The translations under genes and the position numbers were made by a program. The notes below the pieces were generated by a model that did not search any database, was not told where the DNA came from, and saw only the letters and a list, made by a program, of their open reading frames with translations. From Sympetrum striolatum (taxonomy: Eukaryota > Arthropoda > Insecta > Odonata > Libellulidae), in contig OX388344.1 in NCBI GenBank assembly GCA_947579665.1, forward strand, positions 10,596,346 to 10,660,345: 64,000 nt of DNA. Reading direction: 5' to 3'. Of this stretch, positions 1 through 11,075 are shown piece after piece (the first letter of the stretch is position 1; every line of letters begins with the position of its first letter).

Positions 1-2509
1 TTATCAAATCGTGATTTGGCTCTTCGTTATGAGCTCATTAGAAGACTTCCATTGGACCACCTGATTTATTTCGCTTCTTCCGTGAAAATGCTTTTTATCG
101 TTATGTGGCCGAGAGTTGTATTTTCAATCTCCTGGATGAGAATACAGTTCTATTTGTTTCTATTACATACATGAAGAGACTCCGCCTGCTTACATGCATT
201 GCCCTTCTCTACCTAATTAATCACCGAGTAATTTCCTTTTATTTTACAACCGAGATTTATTGAAACAGATCTAAAAATGTCATCGATTTTTCAGTGTTTT
301 CATTCTGTCGGTTGAATCCATTCTCCCCTTTTGTTGATTTCCTTCTTCCAGTCATATTACTGGCTTTCAACTTCAGCGAGCACTCCCAAGTTCCTCGCAC
401 ACTTATGCATATTCTCAATAAACACACTGACCTATACTTCTGACTGCATTTCTCACCATCTTGCTTCGATGCTTCGAAAACAATTCTGCTTGAGTACCCG
501 AAATCACTCAAAATTTCAAAATCCCAACACCTCTTCGATTTGATAACTGTTCTCATAACCTTTCTTTTGCCTCCCAATCTAATAGCCGTCGTTCAATTGC
601 ATTTATCAAACGTTGCTCCTAATTTTTCCAGGATTCCAAGGCTGCGTTAGAGATCATTTTGTTGTCAACGCTCTTTTATAATACCAAACTCTACTATTAG
701 TTACTAATACTCAAAAATTCCTGCTTGCATAACCTGAAAATGAAATTTTTCGTTCGCCCGAAACGCAGCGGTCTAAAAATACCGTTAGCGCGCTTCTTTT
801 GTTTATCCGCGACGTCGGAATCACCGTTGTGAATCAGATGAATGCATTGCACATCCTCTGAGTTCTTCAGCCACTGAGGGTATCTCCAGAAGGAGCGCGA
901 TAAGTCATTCCTCGTCTGCGTCACACGCTGTATGATTACACGCGAAATTTAGATGAAAGATACATCTATGAAAAACCGAAGAAGAATCACAATAATTTCA
1001 CGAGAGTGGGTTGAAGTTTACTCAGCAAGTTTTTAAACAACTCATTTCGATCGACTGCAGACCGATCTCAGTGACTTTGATCTTTCACTGATTCGAAGGC
1101 GGGAACCCTATTTTCGCGGGAGTAATCAAAGAAGCGATATTTGCGTTTATTTCAGAATGTGGGCGACCTGTTGAAGTCCGAAATCGCGGGAAATCTCTGT
1201 GATTCATCGAAATGAAGAGGCGTTTGATGGAAGAGACGCCGTGTGCTCTCTTATCACGCGGGGCATCGCATAACGGAATATGAGTGGAAGGACTACTCAC
1301 CGCGCTCTCGTCTCCAGCTTGTGTCTCCTCGATTCCACACTCGGGCGGACTATGTACTCGCCCCCCCTCTCGCCCCTCCTCACATCAAAATCTTCTTTTT
1401 AGTTTCTTATCGCCATTCGTCGTGTTGAGCACAATGGAGGCTCGTTGTGCCCGAGGGAGATGAGCATTTTATGGAATTATAAAGAGATCCGCAGTTAACT
1501 AAACCAATGAAGGCTATCCGTGCGATGACTGCCCAATTGCTATTCCCGAAATCTTTATATTGTGGATTCCAAAATGAGCAATAACTGCTAATTTTGGGTA
1601 AACTTCATTGCCATGTCATAAATGCGCTGGTTTTAGTTTTAATGCTGACAAGTAAAAGAACACTGATTGTTTTCAGCCACTAAATTATAGCTTGCTACTA
1701 AAAAGATCCTCTTTAATTCTTATTTTATTTGCATAGAACGGTATTTCAGTACGATATGATTGCACGGAAAGGAGTAGAAATTTCGTCCTAGTAATAAATT
1801 GTATTCATCTCGATTTTCAGCGATTTTCTCTCGCGGCTCGACATCATCTGCATTTGTCTACATTGATACTCTGTAAATCATCTTTCAGCGTGTGGCAGGG
1901 GATGTAAACAACAGACACTCCAACTCATACTCCTTTGTTGTCGTGTATTGTTGACGAAAATAACGAAATCTTAAAACGACTTGTCCTAGCATCAATTTCT
2001 CTCAATTTACGCTCATCATTTGATACCCTTACAGTATTTTTCAAACGTTTTCTTTTTTGTCGTAGCATTATTTTATCAAACTTGCCGCCTTGCGCTGAAT
2101 TCCATCTACCAACAATGCGCAAAGCCTGTTAATTGCCTTTCCGCTAATGTTTCGAAATTCATGCTCCAATTTAAGTTATTTGTTAGGATTATCCCGAACA
2201 ATTCAACTGATTCTACTAATTTTATATTTATCCAATTAAATATACATGGGTAATTCGAATGCAGTAATTTAATGTCGGAGAAATTAAGTACGGAGCATTT
2301 ACTTACATCTCATTAACTTAAAATTGTTTTATATAAATTGAATGAAAATCCTTAACCCAGGCGACAACTTCCTTGTTAATGCCCGCTTGTTATGATTTTC
2401 AAATTAGTTTGTAGTGACTCTATCGAATGCTAATAGAGGAGTCAACTTCGTTTTTACTCTCTGCAGACTTTAAGACTACAAATAGGGTAAGTTGCGTTTC
2501 CCTTGACTT
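1..2509. other. Interval without recognisable gene
   Basis: I read both strands and found only short open frames with no recognisable domain and no convincing splice pattern. Base composition is ordinary for the window apart from a locally pyrimidine-rich, CpG-containing patch around 1240-1440. It could be intron or intergenic DNA of a gene outside the window. Confidence 0.5.
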
Positions 2510-2878
2510 TCAAAATCCGTGAGGAATCGATTTATATCTAAATATGAATGAACAATATATTCCAATACTTTGCTGGTGCTTTTGCGTAACATTACAATAG
2601 TTAATGTACAATCGATGGGGACCCTTTGCTCGTCGACTTATAGATATATTTTTCAAATATAGGAGGACGCTTTCTGCCAGTTCTTTTAACAGTTTTGCCG
2701 AAGTAGCTTCTGGCCCTGGCGATTTAAATGGCTTGATTTTGCATCCTTCGTAATTTTTAATTGTATTGATATTCGGGAGATTGTTACTATCTGACGGGAA
2801 CACGCTTCGGCCGTTCACTTTTCCCATTAACGAACTTATTCGAGGTCCACCTGTGGGTTGGATAGAGAATCTGCTCAA
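2510..2878 (-). pseudogene. LINE reverse transcriptase remnant
   Basis: A 122-codon minus-strand frame contains a stretch of the type FKSPGPEATSAKLLKELAES. This matches the fingers-domain motif (KSPGPDGI..ELLK..) at the start of non-LTR reverse transcriptases. No APE endonuclease lies upstream, and no YADD palm motif lies downstream in frame, so this is a short isolated fragment. Translation past about residue 90 is not RT-like. The assignment rests on one motif and is moderate. Confidence 0.4.
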
Positions 2879-3273
2879 ATCCTGTCAATTGTCTACTTAA
2901 ACTGGACATAGTTTGCTTGGTGATGGATTTCGCTTTTTTGTGTCGTAAACATCTTGTTTAATGTAAATAGGCTATTCCCGTTACGCTATCTGTTTGCGGA
3001 GAGTCTTTATTACGACATCTAAGTTCGCAATCGAGTTTAGAGTATTTCTAAGGTATATGAAAAGGTAACGATAAAGATACCATAAGGATACCATTTATTT
3101 ATGCATCATGCTTATTCAGTTTTCATATTGCTTACGCGCGTATTACATTAATTCATATCTGTAGTCTGTTTTATGTTAAATCCTGGAAATTCGCGTTGAA
3201 ATAGAAATGAATGATGCGTTTTGGTGTCTTATGCGCGTCACGATTTATCTCAACGAAAACCGCTTAGTAGTCT

Positions 3274-3370
3274 TGATGTAGTATAGTGGATGTATTTCTT
3301 TTTATTTAAAAACGCACGAAACTTAATATTTTGAATGTGTTCGTTGGTTTTTCATTGTTTATGTTGTCGT
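3274..3370 (+). repeat. Inverted LTR fragment closing the element
   Basis: On the plus strand this begins TGATGTAGTATAGTGG and follows the first 97 bp of the LTR at 3611-3829 with about seven substitutions, then diverges abruptly. It forms the second outer terminus, next to GTCT. Confidence 0.8.
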
Positions 3371-3583
3371 GGAGTCTTCGATCTCTACAAAAAAATCCAC
3401 TGGATCCTTTCCTTCCTTCTGTAACTCTTCTTCCAGTCTCATTTTCAAATCGCATTTTGTTCCCGACGTAGGTAGATTCCTATCAGCCAACGCCTTTTTA
3501 AGGGTTACGATGTTCATTTTCTCTATAAATATCTTCATTGCTGAATAATCGTGAATATAATCCGTTTTGAGATAACCGCTCAA
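3359..3583 (-). CDS. Gag-like fragment with SAP domain
   Basis: A 74-codon minus-strand frame starts 9 nt past the primer-binding site, where gag is expected. Residues about 24-54 form a SAP-type helix-turn-helix (pattern VTLKKALADR..LPTSGTK.DL..RL.EEL), a DNA/RNA-binding fold also present at the N terminus of some arthropod retrotransposon Gag proteins. The frame closes after an acidic stretch, and the last few codons and the stop lie within the inverted LTR piece. It is therefore a truncated N terminus and not a complete Gag. No nucleocapsid zinc knuckle is present. A host SAP protein is unlikely because of the LTR and PBS immediately upstream. Confidence 0.6.
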   Translation of the reverse strand: MSGYLKTDYIHDYSAMKIFIEKMNIVTLKKALADRNLPTSGTKCDLKMRLEEELQKEGKDPVDFFVEIEDSTTT

Positions 3584-3591
3584 TAACTCAC

Positions 3592-3607
3592 CCTGTCACG
3601 GTCGCCA
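3592..3607 (-). other. Primer-binding site of the LTR element
   Basis: Minus-strand TGGCGACCGTGACAGG begins with TGG, the complement of a tRNA CCA end, and lies 3 nt inside the LTR. Several arthropod Gypsy elements use the same kind of site, primed by an arginine tRNA. The tRNA identity is recalled, not tested. Confidence 0.65.
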
Positions 3608-3610
3608 ATT

Positions 3611-3829
3611 TGATGCTTGGAAGCGATTAAATTAAAGAATTTACATTACTTCGCATAAAAACTTTTTACTCTCCAGCCAGCGGCAAATAAATCTCAATCA
3701 ACAATCACTCTTTTATCAACAACCACATGACAACGACAACATAAACAATGAAAAATCAACGAGCACATTCAAAATATAAAGTTTCTTGTGTTTTGAAATA
3801 AAAAGAAATACATCCACTATACTACATCA
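3611..3829 (-). repeat. LTR (219 bp)
   Basis: On the minus strand this repeat starts TGATGTAGTATAGTGG and ends AAGCATCA, giving the 5-bp inverted terminal repeats TGATG/CATCA typical of LTRs. It abuts the host duplication GTCT on the outside and lies 3 nt from the primer-binding site on the inside. Confidence 0.75.
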
Positions 3830-3833
3830 GTCT

Positions 3834-4982
3834 CCAAGACGTTCCTCCGTTAAAATTTTCTTTATGCGCTCTGGGAAGTTAATTGAGAAAAGATGGAGAA
3901 CATTGTCGTCGTAGTTGGCGATTCAACTAATTGCTTTAGCGAGTTTTTCCTGAGTATATTCAATAACTTTTAACATGAGTTGGTGTCCTGGGCTATTTCC
4001 TTTATGCTATTTTCATTCGAGTCCATATTTGTAAGATTTGAATCAGCCCGTATTACTTTTGATTTACCAGTATGGAAATGCCGTGAAGCTCCTCAGAACA
4101 TGTCGAGAGATGTGTTTGGCGGTCGGTGAATCGCGCGTACAATTATTTTTGGCTAAATTTCTTGGCTTATGTTGCTCGAGTCTCACCGGAGTGGATCTCC
4201 GAGAATAACTGCAACTAAGACTCCTTATGATCTTGACGGTAAATATCCTTGGGGAACTGTCCGTTGATGCCTCTTGTCAGTTCTTTAGCCAATTACAGTC
4301 TTGTCAGGGGCTTCTACTGGTGGTAGGATGTGTGAGGTCGTTGGATAGGTGTGACTAGGGTACATTTACATTTAAACTAGGCTAGGATAGGAATTGGTGC
4401 TAATTAGAGACTTGCATTAGCAAACGAGGCTTTTAAGGTTATCGAAAATGGAGGAAAATAATGCGATTTTGCTTGAAAGATATCCACTGCTGCGATTTTG
4501 GTCCTGGTTTCAAAATGAATTTCAAAAAAGAGTTGCTTTTGATGTTGTTAGGAATTGGTTAAGACGATTGCCGAGTTTTGGAAGCATAGGTGGTAAAGGA
4601 AGGTTAGGTTTAAGGTTGGGAAGATTGGCATTTTCAGCTGAAGGTAGGTGATCCAAGTTGACTGTTTGACTTGAGGAGTTTTATCTGGACATCTGCTGCA
4701 TTGGGTGGGGGGGGCATTTTGGTTAATGGTAGATATCTGGGGTTTTCACCCTTACTTTTTTTCAGGTATAAATTTAGAGGGTCTCCGTCCTAATCGGACC
4801 CTTAGCTTGACTTCACAAGTACTGAGCGCCCGACCTGCCCATTAGGTGGGACCATAAAAAAAACTGACCGCGTGGAACACGATTTAAAAAGTTATAAACA
4901 ATTCAAATGAGCAACAATTTATTATCTCCGTCGTCTCACTCCTCCTAAGAGACATACAAGCGTCTTTTGATCAACGTTCTAC
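3834..4982. other. Interval without recognisable gene
   Basis: One 67-codon plus frame (4448-4651) encodes a basic peptide rich in R, L and G that I do not recognise. It has no signal peptide, domain or splice context. A G8 run lies near 4707. Nothing else is supportable. Confidence 0.4.
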
Positions 4983-5213
4983 GATGAAAATTAAGATTTT
5001 TCGTGACTCAATTAGAAATGACCCGTTGACACAAGGCAACGGGCTCAGTCAGATGGGCGGGTGTTTTCAATATTTAAACGGGGGTTTGGTTGGGGGGAGG
5101 ATTTATAGATTTTTGCTAGAAATCCCTCCCCCCAACCCAACCCATCCCCGGGGCAACGTTGCCGTGTCAACTGGTCATTTCTAGCAAAATCACGAAAAAT
5201 CATAATTTTCATC
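4983..5213. repeat. Foldback (inverted-repeat) element
   Basis: The segment 4983-5041 (ending TTGACACAAGGCAACG) is matched in reverse complement by 5156-5213. The centre is also palindromic: GGTTTGGTTGGGGGGAGG pairs with CCTCCCCCCAACCCAACCC. The unit could therefore fold into one long hairpin of about 230 nt. It has no coding capacity. It looks like a MITE or foldback element, and no target duplication was evident. Confidence 0.65.
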
Positions 5214-6479
5214 ATGAGACGGATGCCCTTCCTGCCGAATGGGAAAGTCAGACAAACACACACAACCATTCCGTGATCAGAGTAATCCCGATCAGCCGAA
5301 CCCGGGGCGTTGGGTTGGAGCGACAGCGCTTGGCCACACATTCTAAAATCAAGAATGCCAACGGTTTTGAAGCCATGCGTTTTACCAGTCATTCAAATGG
5401 TAGAGAAACTTTGACGTTGAATGCAGCAGCAACCCAGCGACTTCAGACAAAGAGGAGGAAGTATGAAGGAGAAAGAGGAGGCCACACTTCGATGACAGAA
5501 GTAAGTGAGATGAATGTGAAGAGGGGATCATCGAGAGATCGGTAGGAGAGTTGTGTACCCTGTCATTTGTGTCCAATTATTTTATATTTCACTCTATTTT
5601 TACTCGAAATGATCATCGATAGACCACGTGCATATTATGAGAATTATTTCGCACGCGTAATATTCCCGCTGGTAATCACATTACGTATTTATTATTTTCG
5701 CTTAAAAGAGGTGTTACTTTTCGATTTTATCTTATTTTTTCTTCCGGCTTTGATTTATAAGAGTCTGTATTCTTTGTCTCTTTAGAAGCGCCATTTAATG
5801 ATATATTTTAATAGATAGTCATTTAATTTGAAAGTATTTCAATCAAATGGTGGAGTGTAGTGCTGCTGTGGACTCTCTTGAATTCGATACATCCAAAATC
5901 ACTTTTTTGATCCACTTTTTATTAGTGTGCTGGAGAGTATTGAAACGTGCACCTGGTAGACGCACGTCGGCCATATTGTTTCTATGATTTGGAGGAATGC
6001 ATCACCGTCCTGTATTTTGATCACTGTGCTGCCTCTATATCTTGAGAATGATACGACTTTAATTTGGGAGCCTTTTTTTTCTAATTAATCTCTTCTTACG
6101 GAGAATTCACAGGCAAGGGTTGCTTCGCGACGGTGCACAAATAACTTTGAAATGTGAAATGGTGAGTGATGGAGTTGAAAATGTGTTCGTCTTTTTCTGA
6201 ACTGCAATTCGAATCGATCGCTACTCCACATTCCTTTAGAATCGTGACACGCTGGCCAACGTGACTTCGGCAATAGAGGTGTCACACAAATTCGGATGAT
6301 CAAATCGTTAATTAACCTAATTTTAAAACCTTGAGAAAAACTATTTGTGTCGCGTTTTTAGGTTTCCGTTTCGCGATGCGGGTTTGTTTATCTCCAAGTG
6401 ACGTCACGTCTCATGGTCATCAATGAAAGCTCGGATAATGAATTTGGGACTCGGAAGCCTGCAGACGGCATAAACGAAA
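5214..6479. other. Interval without recognisable gene
   Basis: The open frames at 5159-5545 (plus) and 5382-5576 (minus) overlap on opposite strands and show no domain. A CRE-like palindrome TGACGTCA lies near 6402, but no gene start is recognisable beside it. Confidence 0.4.
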
Positions 6480-6847
6480 CGTGCATTTCTTAACGTAGAT
6501 TATTTGACCCGACCTAGCATCGAACCAACAATAACCTTTGAAGATGTCCTTGATGTTTTTGTTAGATATGCATGGCTTCCAGCGATATCTCGAATTTCAA
6601 CTCTCTAACTTGCCGGGAAGTGCCTAAAAAGATCCCGAAAATTCCCGCAATGCATTCTTATGAGAAAAATCGGGATTTTGGGGCCTTTTAACATCGAACC
6701 CATGATAGTGAGGATCAAAGTCACAATGATTCTGGTGGTTACATGCTGCGGCCAGTAAGTTGTAAAAATGTCAAGTCAATGATACGTGTGGAACATCCTT
6801 AAATTGGTATCCTATATCTATCCGGAGAAGTAACTATATATAATAGG
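6480..6847 (-). mobile_element. Helitron-like element, 5' portion
   Basis: Read on the minus strand this begins CCTATTATATATAG...CTCCGGA, the 5' terminus shared by the copies at 29541, 41282 and 43807. It contains two of the family's B-box-like motifs, near 6524 and 6695 (reverse complements of ATCGAACCA and ATCGAACCCATG), about 171 bp apart. The inner limit is approximate. Confidence 0.5.
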
Positions 6848-6930
6848 CAAGTAAAAGTTGTTTGCATTCTGCAAGCTTATGTATAATGTACTGTACTTTG
6901 CGATGTTCTATTTGGTTTGGAAATATAGGA
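6848..6930 (-). mobile_element. Helitron-like element, 3' end
   Basis: Directly abutting the previous copy, this carries the reverse complement of the family 3' terminus: the hairpin GCTTGCAGAATGCAAAC followed by AACTTTTACTTG. The copy is cut off by the LINE at 6931. The pair makes a head-to-tail junction with no spacer. Confidence 0.55.
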
Positions 6931-9600
6931 TATCATCATCATCATCTGGTATTCTGCCTGTTGGCAGGTCCCATACACCACAACTGTTTCCACTCTATCC
7001 TGTCCCGGGCTTTTTTGGTCTCCTTGTATCCTCCTCTCTTCATCATATCTATTAATTTCAGTTTTCTTCTTCCTCTTCTCTTTTCTCCTTCCACCGTTCC
7101 TTCAATGGCTGTAGTTAGAATCCCCTTCCCTCTTACAATATGTCCGATCCAGCTTCCTTTCCTCTTTTGTATTGTGCGGAGTAATTGTCTTTCCTCCCCA
7201 ACTCTTCTAAGCACTTCATCATTAGTTATTCTATCCACCCATCTCATTCTCTCCATCTTCCTCCACACCCACATTTCAAAAGCATCAATCCTATCCTTCT
7301 CTTTTCTTCCCAAGGTCCATGTTTCGCATCCATATAACATAACGCTCCATACATAACATTTCACCAATCTCTTCCTCAGTTCTAGATTAATACTACTGCA
7401 CATTTCTCTCCTTATAGGAGGCTTCCTATTCTTTTCTTGATCTCTGTACTGCTCTTCCAATCCTCCGTCAGCATGCTCCCCAGATATGTATACCTTTTAA
7501 CCTTCTCTATTCTTCTTCCCTCATTTGTTACAAAATTAACAACTTCTCCGTCATTTACTCTCATAACTTTTGTTTTACTGGCGTTTATTCTCATCCCATA
7601 TATTTCCATTTCTTTTTCTAAACATCTTATCGTTCCTTGGAGTCCCTGGTTGTCATCGGCCAAGATAACCATATCATCAGCAAATCTGATGTATTTTATT
7701 TCTCTTCCTCCGATACTTATCCCTTTTTCCTAATCCAGGGTGTTGCTAATCATGTCCTCAATATAGAGGTTAAATAATGTTGGTGAAAGGCCCTGCCTTA
7801 CCCCTCGACCCAATTCCATCCACTCCGTCAATTTCCCATTAACTTTCACTGCCACTTTCTGAGTTCTATACAATTCCCTGATCAGCCCCCTGTCCTTCCA
7901 ATCCACTCTCTTAATTTAAAAAATTTCCATTAACTTATCCCACTTGACCCTGTCGAAAGCTTTCTCCAAATCAATGAAACGTAAGCTTACTCCTTTTCCT
8001 CTTACCTTTCTCCAACTATACGCAATAGACCAATAGCTTCTCTAGTGCCCCTTCCTCTTCTATAGCCAAATTGTTCCTCCCCTATATTATTTTCCATTAC
8101 TCCTAGGAGTCTTTGATTGAAAACCCTCAGTAGTATTTTTGCAGCATGGGCTATGATACTTATTGTTCTGTGTGTCCTCGCACTTTTCGGTGCCTGCTTT
8201 TTTGGGATTGGCACCATAATTGTCTTGACAAAGTCATCCGGCCATATTCCAGTATCATAGATCTTATTGCACAATTCTACTATTTCCTTTACACCCGCAC
8301 CCTCTATACACTTAAAGAATTCTATTGGCAGTTGGTCTATTCCTGTCGCCTTTCCATTTTTCATGTTCTTCATTGCTTGTATTATCTCCGATCTCATTAT
8401 TCTTGGGCCTCTCTCCTCCTCTTCTACCTCCAGCTCTGTTTCTATGTCCACAATATCTGGTTTCTCCCTTGCCTTATACAGGTCGTCTGTATACTCCTTC
8501 TACCTTTCCCTTACTTCTTTTTCGCCAAACATCTCATCTCATCATCGCTCTCATTTTACTTCTTCCTTTGCCCTCCCATTCAAAATCCTTTTATACACCA
8601 TGTCATCCTGGCCTATTTTCTCAAGATCCTCGATATCATAACATTGCTCTTTGAGCCAGTTTTCTCTCGCCCTAATTCATTTTTCAGTTTGCGGTACATT
8701 GCTTTGTTCTCTTTCCCGCTTCCATTTTTGTTCTTCCTTCTTTCCTCCACCTTAGATAACATTTCGGTTGTTACCCAAGGTTTCTTTGCTCTTCTAACTC
8801 CAAAATATCCTATTCCCTTCTCTGCTGTTACTTTCACAGCATTCTTTTCCATGCCTTTTCTACCTTCTCATTTTCCTTCTTACCTTCAGTAATTGCCTTA
8901 GCTAAAATCATTTTTTCTTTACCTACATTCTCCAATCTCTCTAGATTCTATTTCTGTACTTTTTTGCCTTTTCGATTTTCTTCAACTTTATTTTCATCTC
9001 CAACATTAGTGATACATGGTCACTTGCAATATCTGCCCCCCGTAAACATTTTACTTTCTTTACTGCATTTCTGTATCTTTCCTTTACTAAAATATGGTCT
9101 ATTTGTTATCGAGCTCTATCTCCTGGAGCTATCCATGTGTATCTCCTTCTTTCGTGATTCTTAAACCATGTATTTGTTATAAACATTTTCTTCTCTTGAC
9201 AGAATTCAACTAATCGATCCCCTCTTTTATTCCTTTCTCATCAACCAAATTTTCCCGCCAATTTGCCTTCTTCTCTTTCACCCAATCTCCCATGATTATC
9301 TTGCAACAGTCCTTTCCTCCATCTACTATATCCTCTATATTCTCATACACCTTTTCAACTTCTTCGTCTTCATATGCAGACGTAGGCACATATATACCTG
9401 AATTATGACTAGATCCTATGGCATGATTGCTATTCTTAATGCTATTATCCTATCATCTATATATAATTCTTTCTCCACTCTTTCTTCAATATAATTTCTC
9501 ACTTCTATCCCCACCCGATTTTTTCCTCTTTTGATCCCTGAATAAAACATAGTAACTTTCCCACTCTTCCTTTCTCTCCCATCTTACTTCGCTTAACCCT
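6931..9600 (-). mobile_element. APE-type LINE, decayed, with (GAT)n tail
   Basis: On the minus strand the order is endonuclease traces (about 9600-9160, containing GLSEVRW), RT fingers (near 8400, with NGKATGIDQLPIEF), RT palm with an FADD-type motif (near 7680), and a C-terminal region ending at 6942. It ends in a short GATGATGATGAT tail at 6931-6945, as LINEs with microsatellite tails do. Frameshifts and stops (for example the in-frame stop near 7735) break the open reading frame. The 5' part is missing or interrupted where a plus-oriented Helitron-like piece starts at about 9610. The clade is not certain. Confidence 0.8.
6942..8451 (-). pseudogene. LINE reverse transcriptase, broken
   Basis: Three separate minus-strand frames carry successive RT parts. 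8451-8002 has fingers motifs (KATGIDQLP, MVPIPKK, EEQFGYRRGRGTREA). 7672-7412 has the ADD catalytic region followed by GMRINASKTKVM. 7460-6942 has the C-terminal region with VMLYGCETWTLGRKEKDR and a GHIVRGKG..GRRK basic tail. Frame changes between them, and a gap between about 8000 and 7735 where the palm is poorly preserved, mean it cannot encode a functional enzyme. The long plus-strand open frames over the same bases (6862-7356, 8146-8892) are antisense shadows. Confidence 0.75.
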
Positions 9601-9609
9601 ATTATATAT

Positions 9610-10236
9610 ATTATATACTTGTTATTTGCATTCACATCTTCCAAAAGATCCTGGGTTCGACACTAGGCGTCTCGCAAAATGAAGGAGATAAATTGGTATT
9701 TTTCCACAAATTTTGTAATCGTGCTACTGGTTTCAACGGAGGACCGTCATCTTCAAGTACAAGTTTATACAAATCAAACAAATATATATACCAACAATAT
9801 ATACTTTCATTTAAAATGCATTGCGTCGATTTTTATGGTTTGTTTTGAAAACTTTCCCGATAAGATGGAAACTTGAAACTCGGCATGTGGATAGAGATCA
9901 TAGACATAATTTATGTACGTTGTTGAACGTTCCGATTATGGTCCTTGGTTCGATCCCAGCGAGCCATTTACATAACGCTATGCATTTCAGATGGGAATAA
10001 CGGAGTCTTTTAATGTTAGAACTTCCCGGTATGATTTCGTATCAAAATTTGAATCAAATAAGTTTTATTACTACAAGGGTGTTATATGTATTCACATATT
10101 CAAAGAGTTCGACATTTATTAAGAATATTCTCAATCCCTTTTTTTTTCTTTTCAGGACATTCTCGAATTGAAGTCGACTTGAAATTTGTATTATCAATAT
10201 ACTTGCAGAATGCAAGCAACTTTTTCTCGTATATAT
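9610..10236 (+). mobile_element. Helitron-like element, 5'-truncated
   Basis: The plus-orientation copy contains B-box-like motifs GGGTTCGACACTAGG (near 9653) and TGGTTCGATCCCAG (near 9948). It ends with the family hairpin ACTTGCAGAATGCAAGC plus AACTTTTTCTCG at 10201-10229 and a short TA run. The 5' end is lost at the LINE boundary. Confidence 0.55.
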
Positions 10237-10436
10237 ATATTACGAAGTTATGATATTTTCGTAAATCAAATTGTCTTCTACTCCCTTTTGTTATTCGATG
10301 ATTATCATATAATGGAATGGAAATAATATAAGTGATCACCAGCACCGCGGTGCGTGTAATCACCAGCATCACTTCCAAACACACCATCCATTCACACACA
10401 TTCCACACAATCCACACAATCCACACAAACATGATT

Positions 10437-11075
10437 CCCGCGCAGTACCAAATCGCAGGGCATCCATTAGAGTCAGTGCACGACAACAAATACCTAGGAG
10501 TCACGTTTAGCAGTAACTTATCTTTTAAAGAACATATTCGAGATGCGATAGGAAAAGCGAATAGAATGCAAAGATTAACTGGTAGAACGTTGAGAGGATG
10601 CTCATCGAGAGTCAAAGAAATAGCTTACTTTTCTCTTATTCGCCCGAGTCTTGAATACTGCTGTGCGGTTTGGGACCCACACGAAGTAGTTTAGTCTCAG
10701 ATTTAGAGATGGTCCAGCGTAGAGCAGCCCGATTCGTCTGCGGGGATTTCAGATTTGATAGCAGCGTTACGGCAAATATAGAGTCCCTCGGTTGGAATTC
10801 ACTACAGATGAGAAGATCTGAATATCATCGGAAACTTTTCGGAACGCTCATTCGTTCAGAATTTATAGACGAAGTAAGTGAAATGTTAGTACCAGTAAAG
10901 AGCGATCTCCGAGAGGCATCAACAGGCGTTATAGGGAAGTAATCGCAAGGACCGATAGTTACTTTTGGTCGTTTTTTCCCCAGGCTATTAGAGATGCTAA
11001 TAGGGATGAATGAATAATAGTGGTGTACTACACTCCCTGTCATACGCCTCTGGCGGCTCGTGGGGTATACATCTA
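10437..11075 (+). pseudogene. LINE C-terminal RT fragment, copy 1
   Basis: The translated frames contain KYLGVTFSSNLSFKEHI, SRVKEIAYFSLIRPSLEY and QRRAARFVCGDFRFDSSVT, the post-palm thumb/connection region typical of CR1/Jockey-like LINEs. A frameshift near 10690 separates the two halves. It ends in the family 3' terminus GCGGCTCGTGGGG followed by ATCTAAATCTAAA at about 11052-11085. It is 5'-truncated and preceded by a small CACACAATCCA-type minisatellite (10376-10432). Confidence 0.7.

Larger units (their letters stand above)
3274..3829 (-). mobile_element. Palindromic Gypsy-type LTR retrotransposon remnant
   Basis: The element is flanked by a perfect 4-bp duplication GTCT (3270-3273 and 3830-3833). 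Read on the minus strand it has a complete LTR beginning TGATG and ending CATCA (3829 to 3611), a tRNA-complementary primer-binding site (3607-3592) and the start of a gag-like frame with a SAP domain. The far end is not a normal 3' LTR. It is about 97 bp of the LTR 5' end in inverted orientation (3274-3370), so both outer ends are the same TGATG terminus. The 4-bp duplication and the PBS support the Gypsy order. Reverse transcriptase, RNase H and integrase are absent. Confidence 0.75.

Noticed and set aside
6400..6412. CRE palindrome TGACGTCA as a promoter element
   Set aside because: An 8-bp match alone with no adjacent gene start.
6862..7356. Plus-strand open frame of 164 codons
   Set aside because: Opposite strand of the LINE C-terminal region, with no motif of its own.
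8146..8892. Long plus-strand open frame of 248 codons
   Set aside because: Antisense of the LINE RT. The minus strand has the conserved RT motifs, and the plus product is a hydrophobic, low-complexity shadow.
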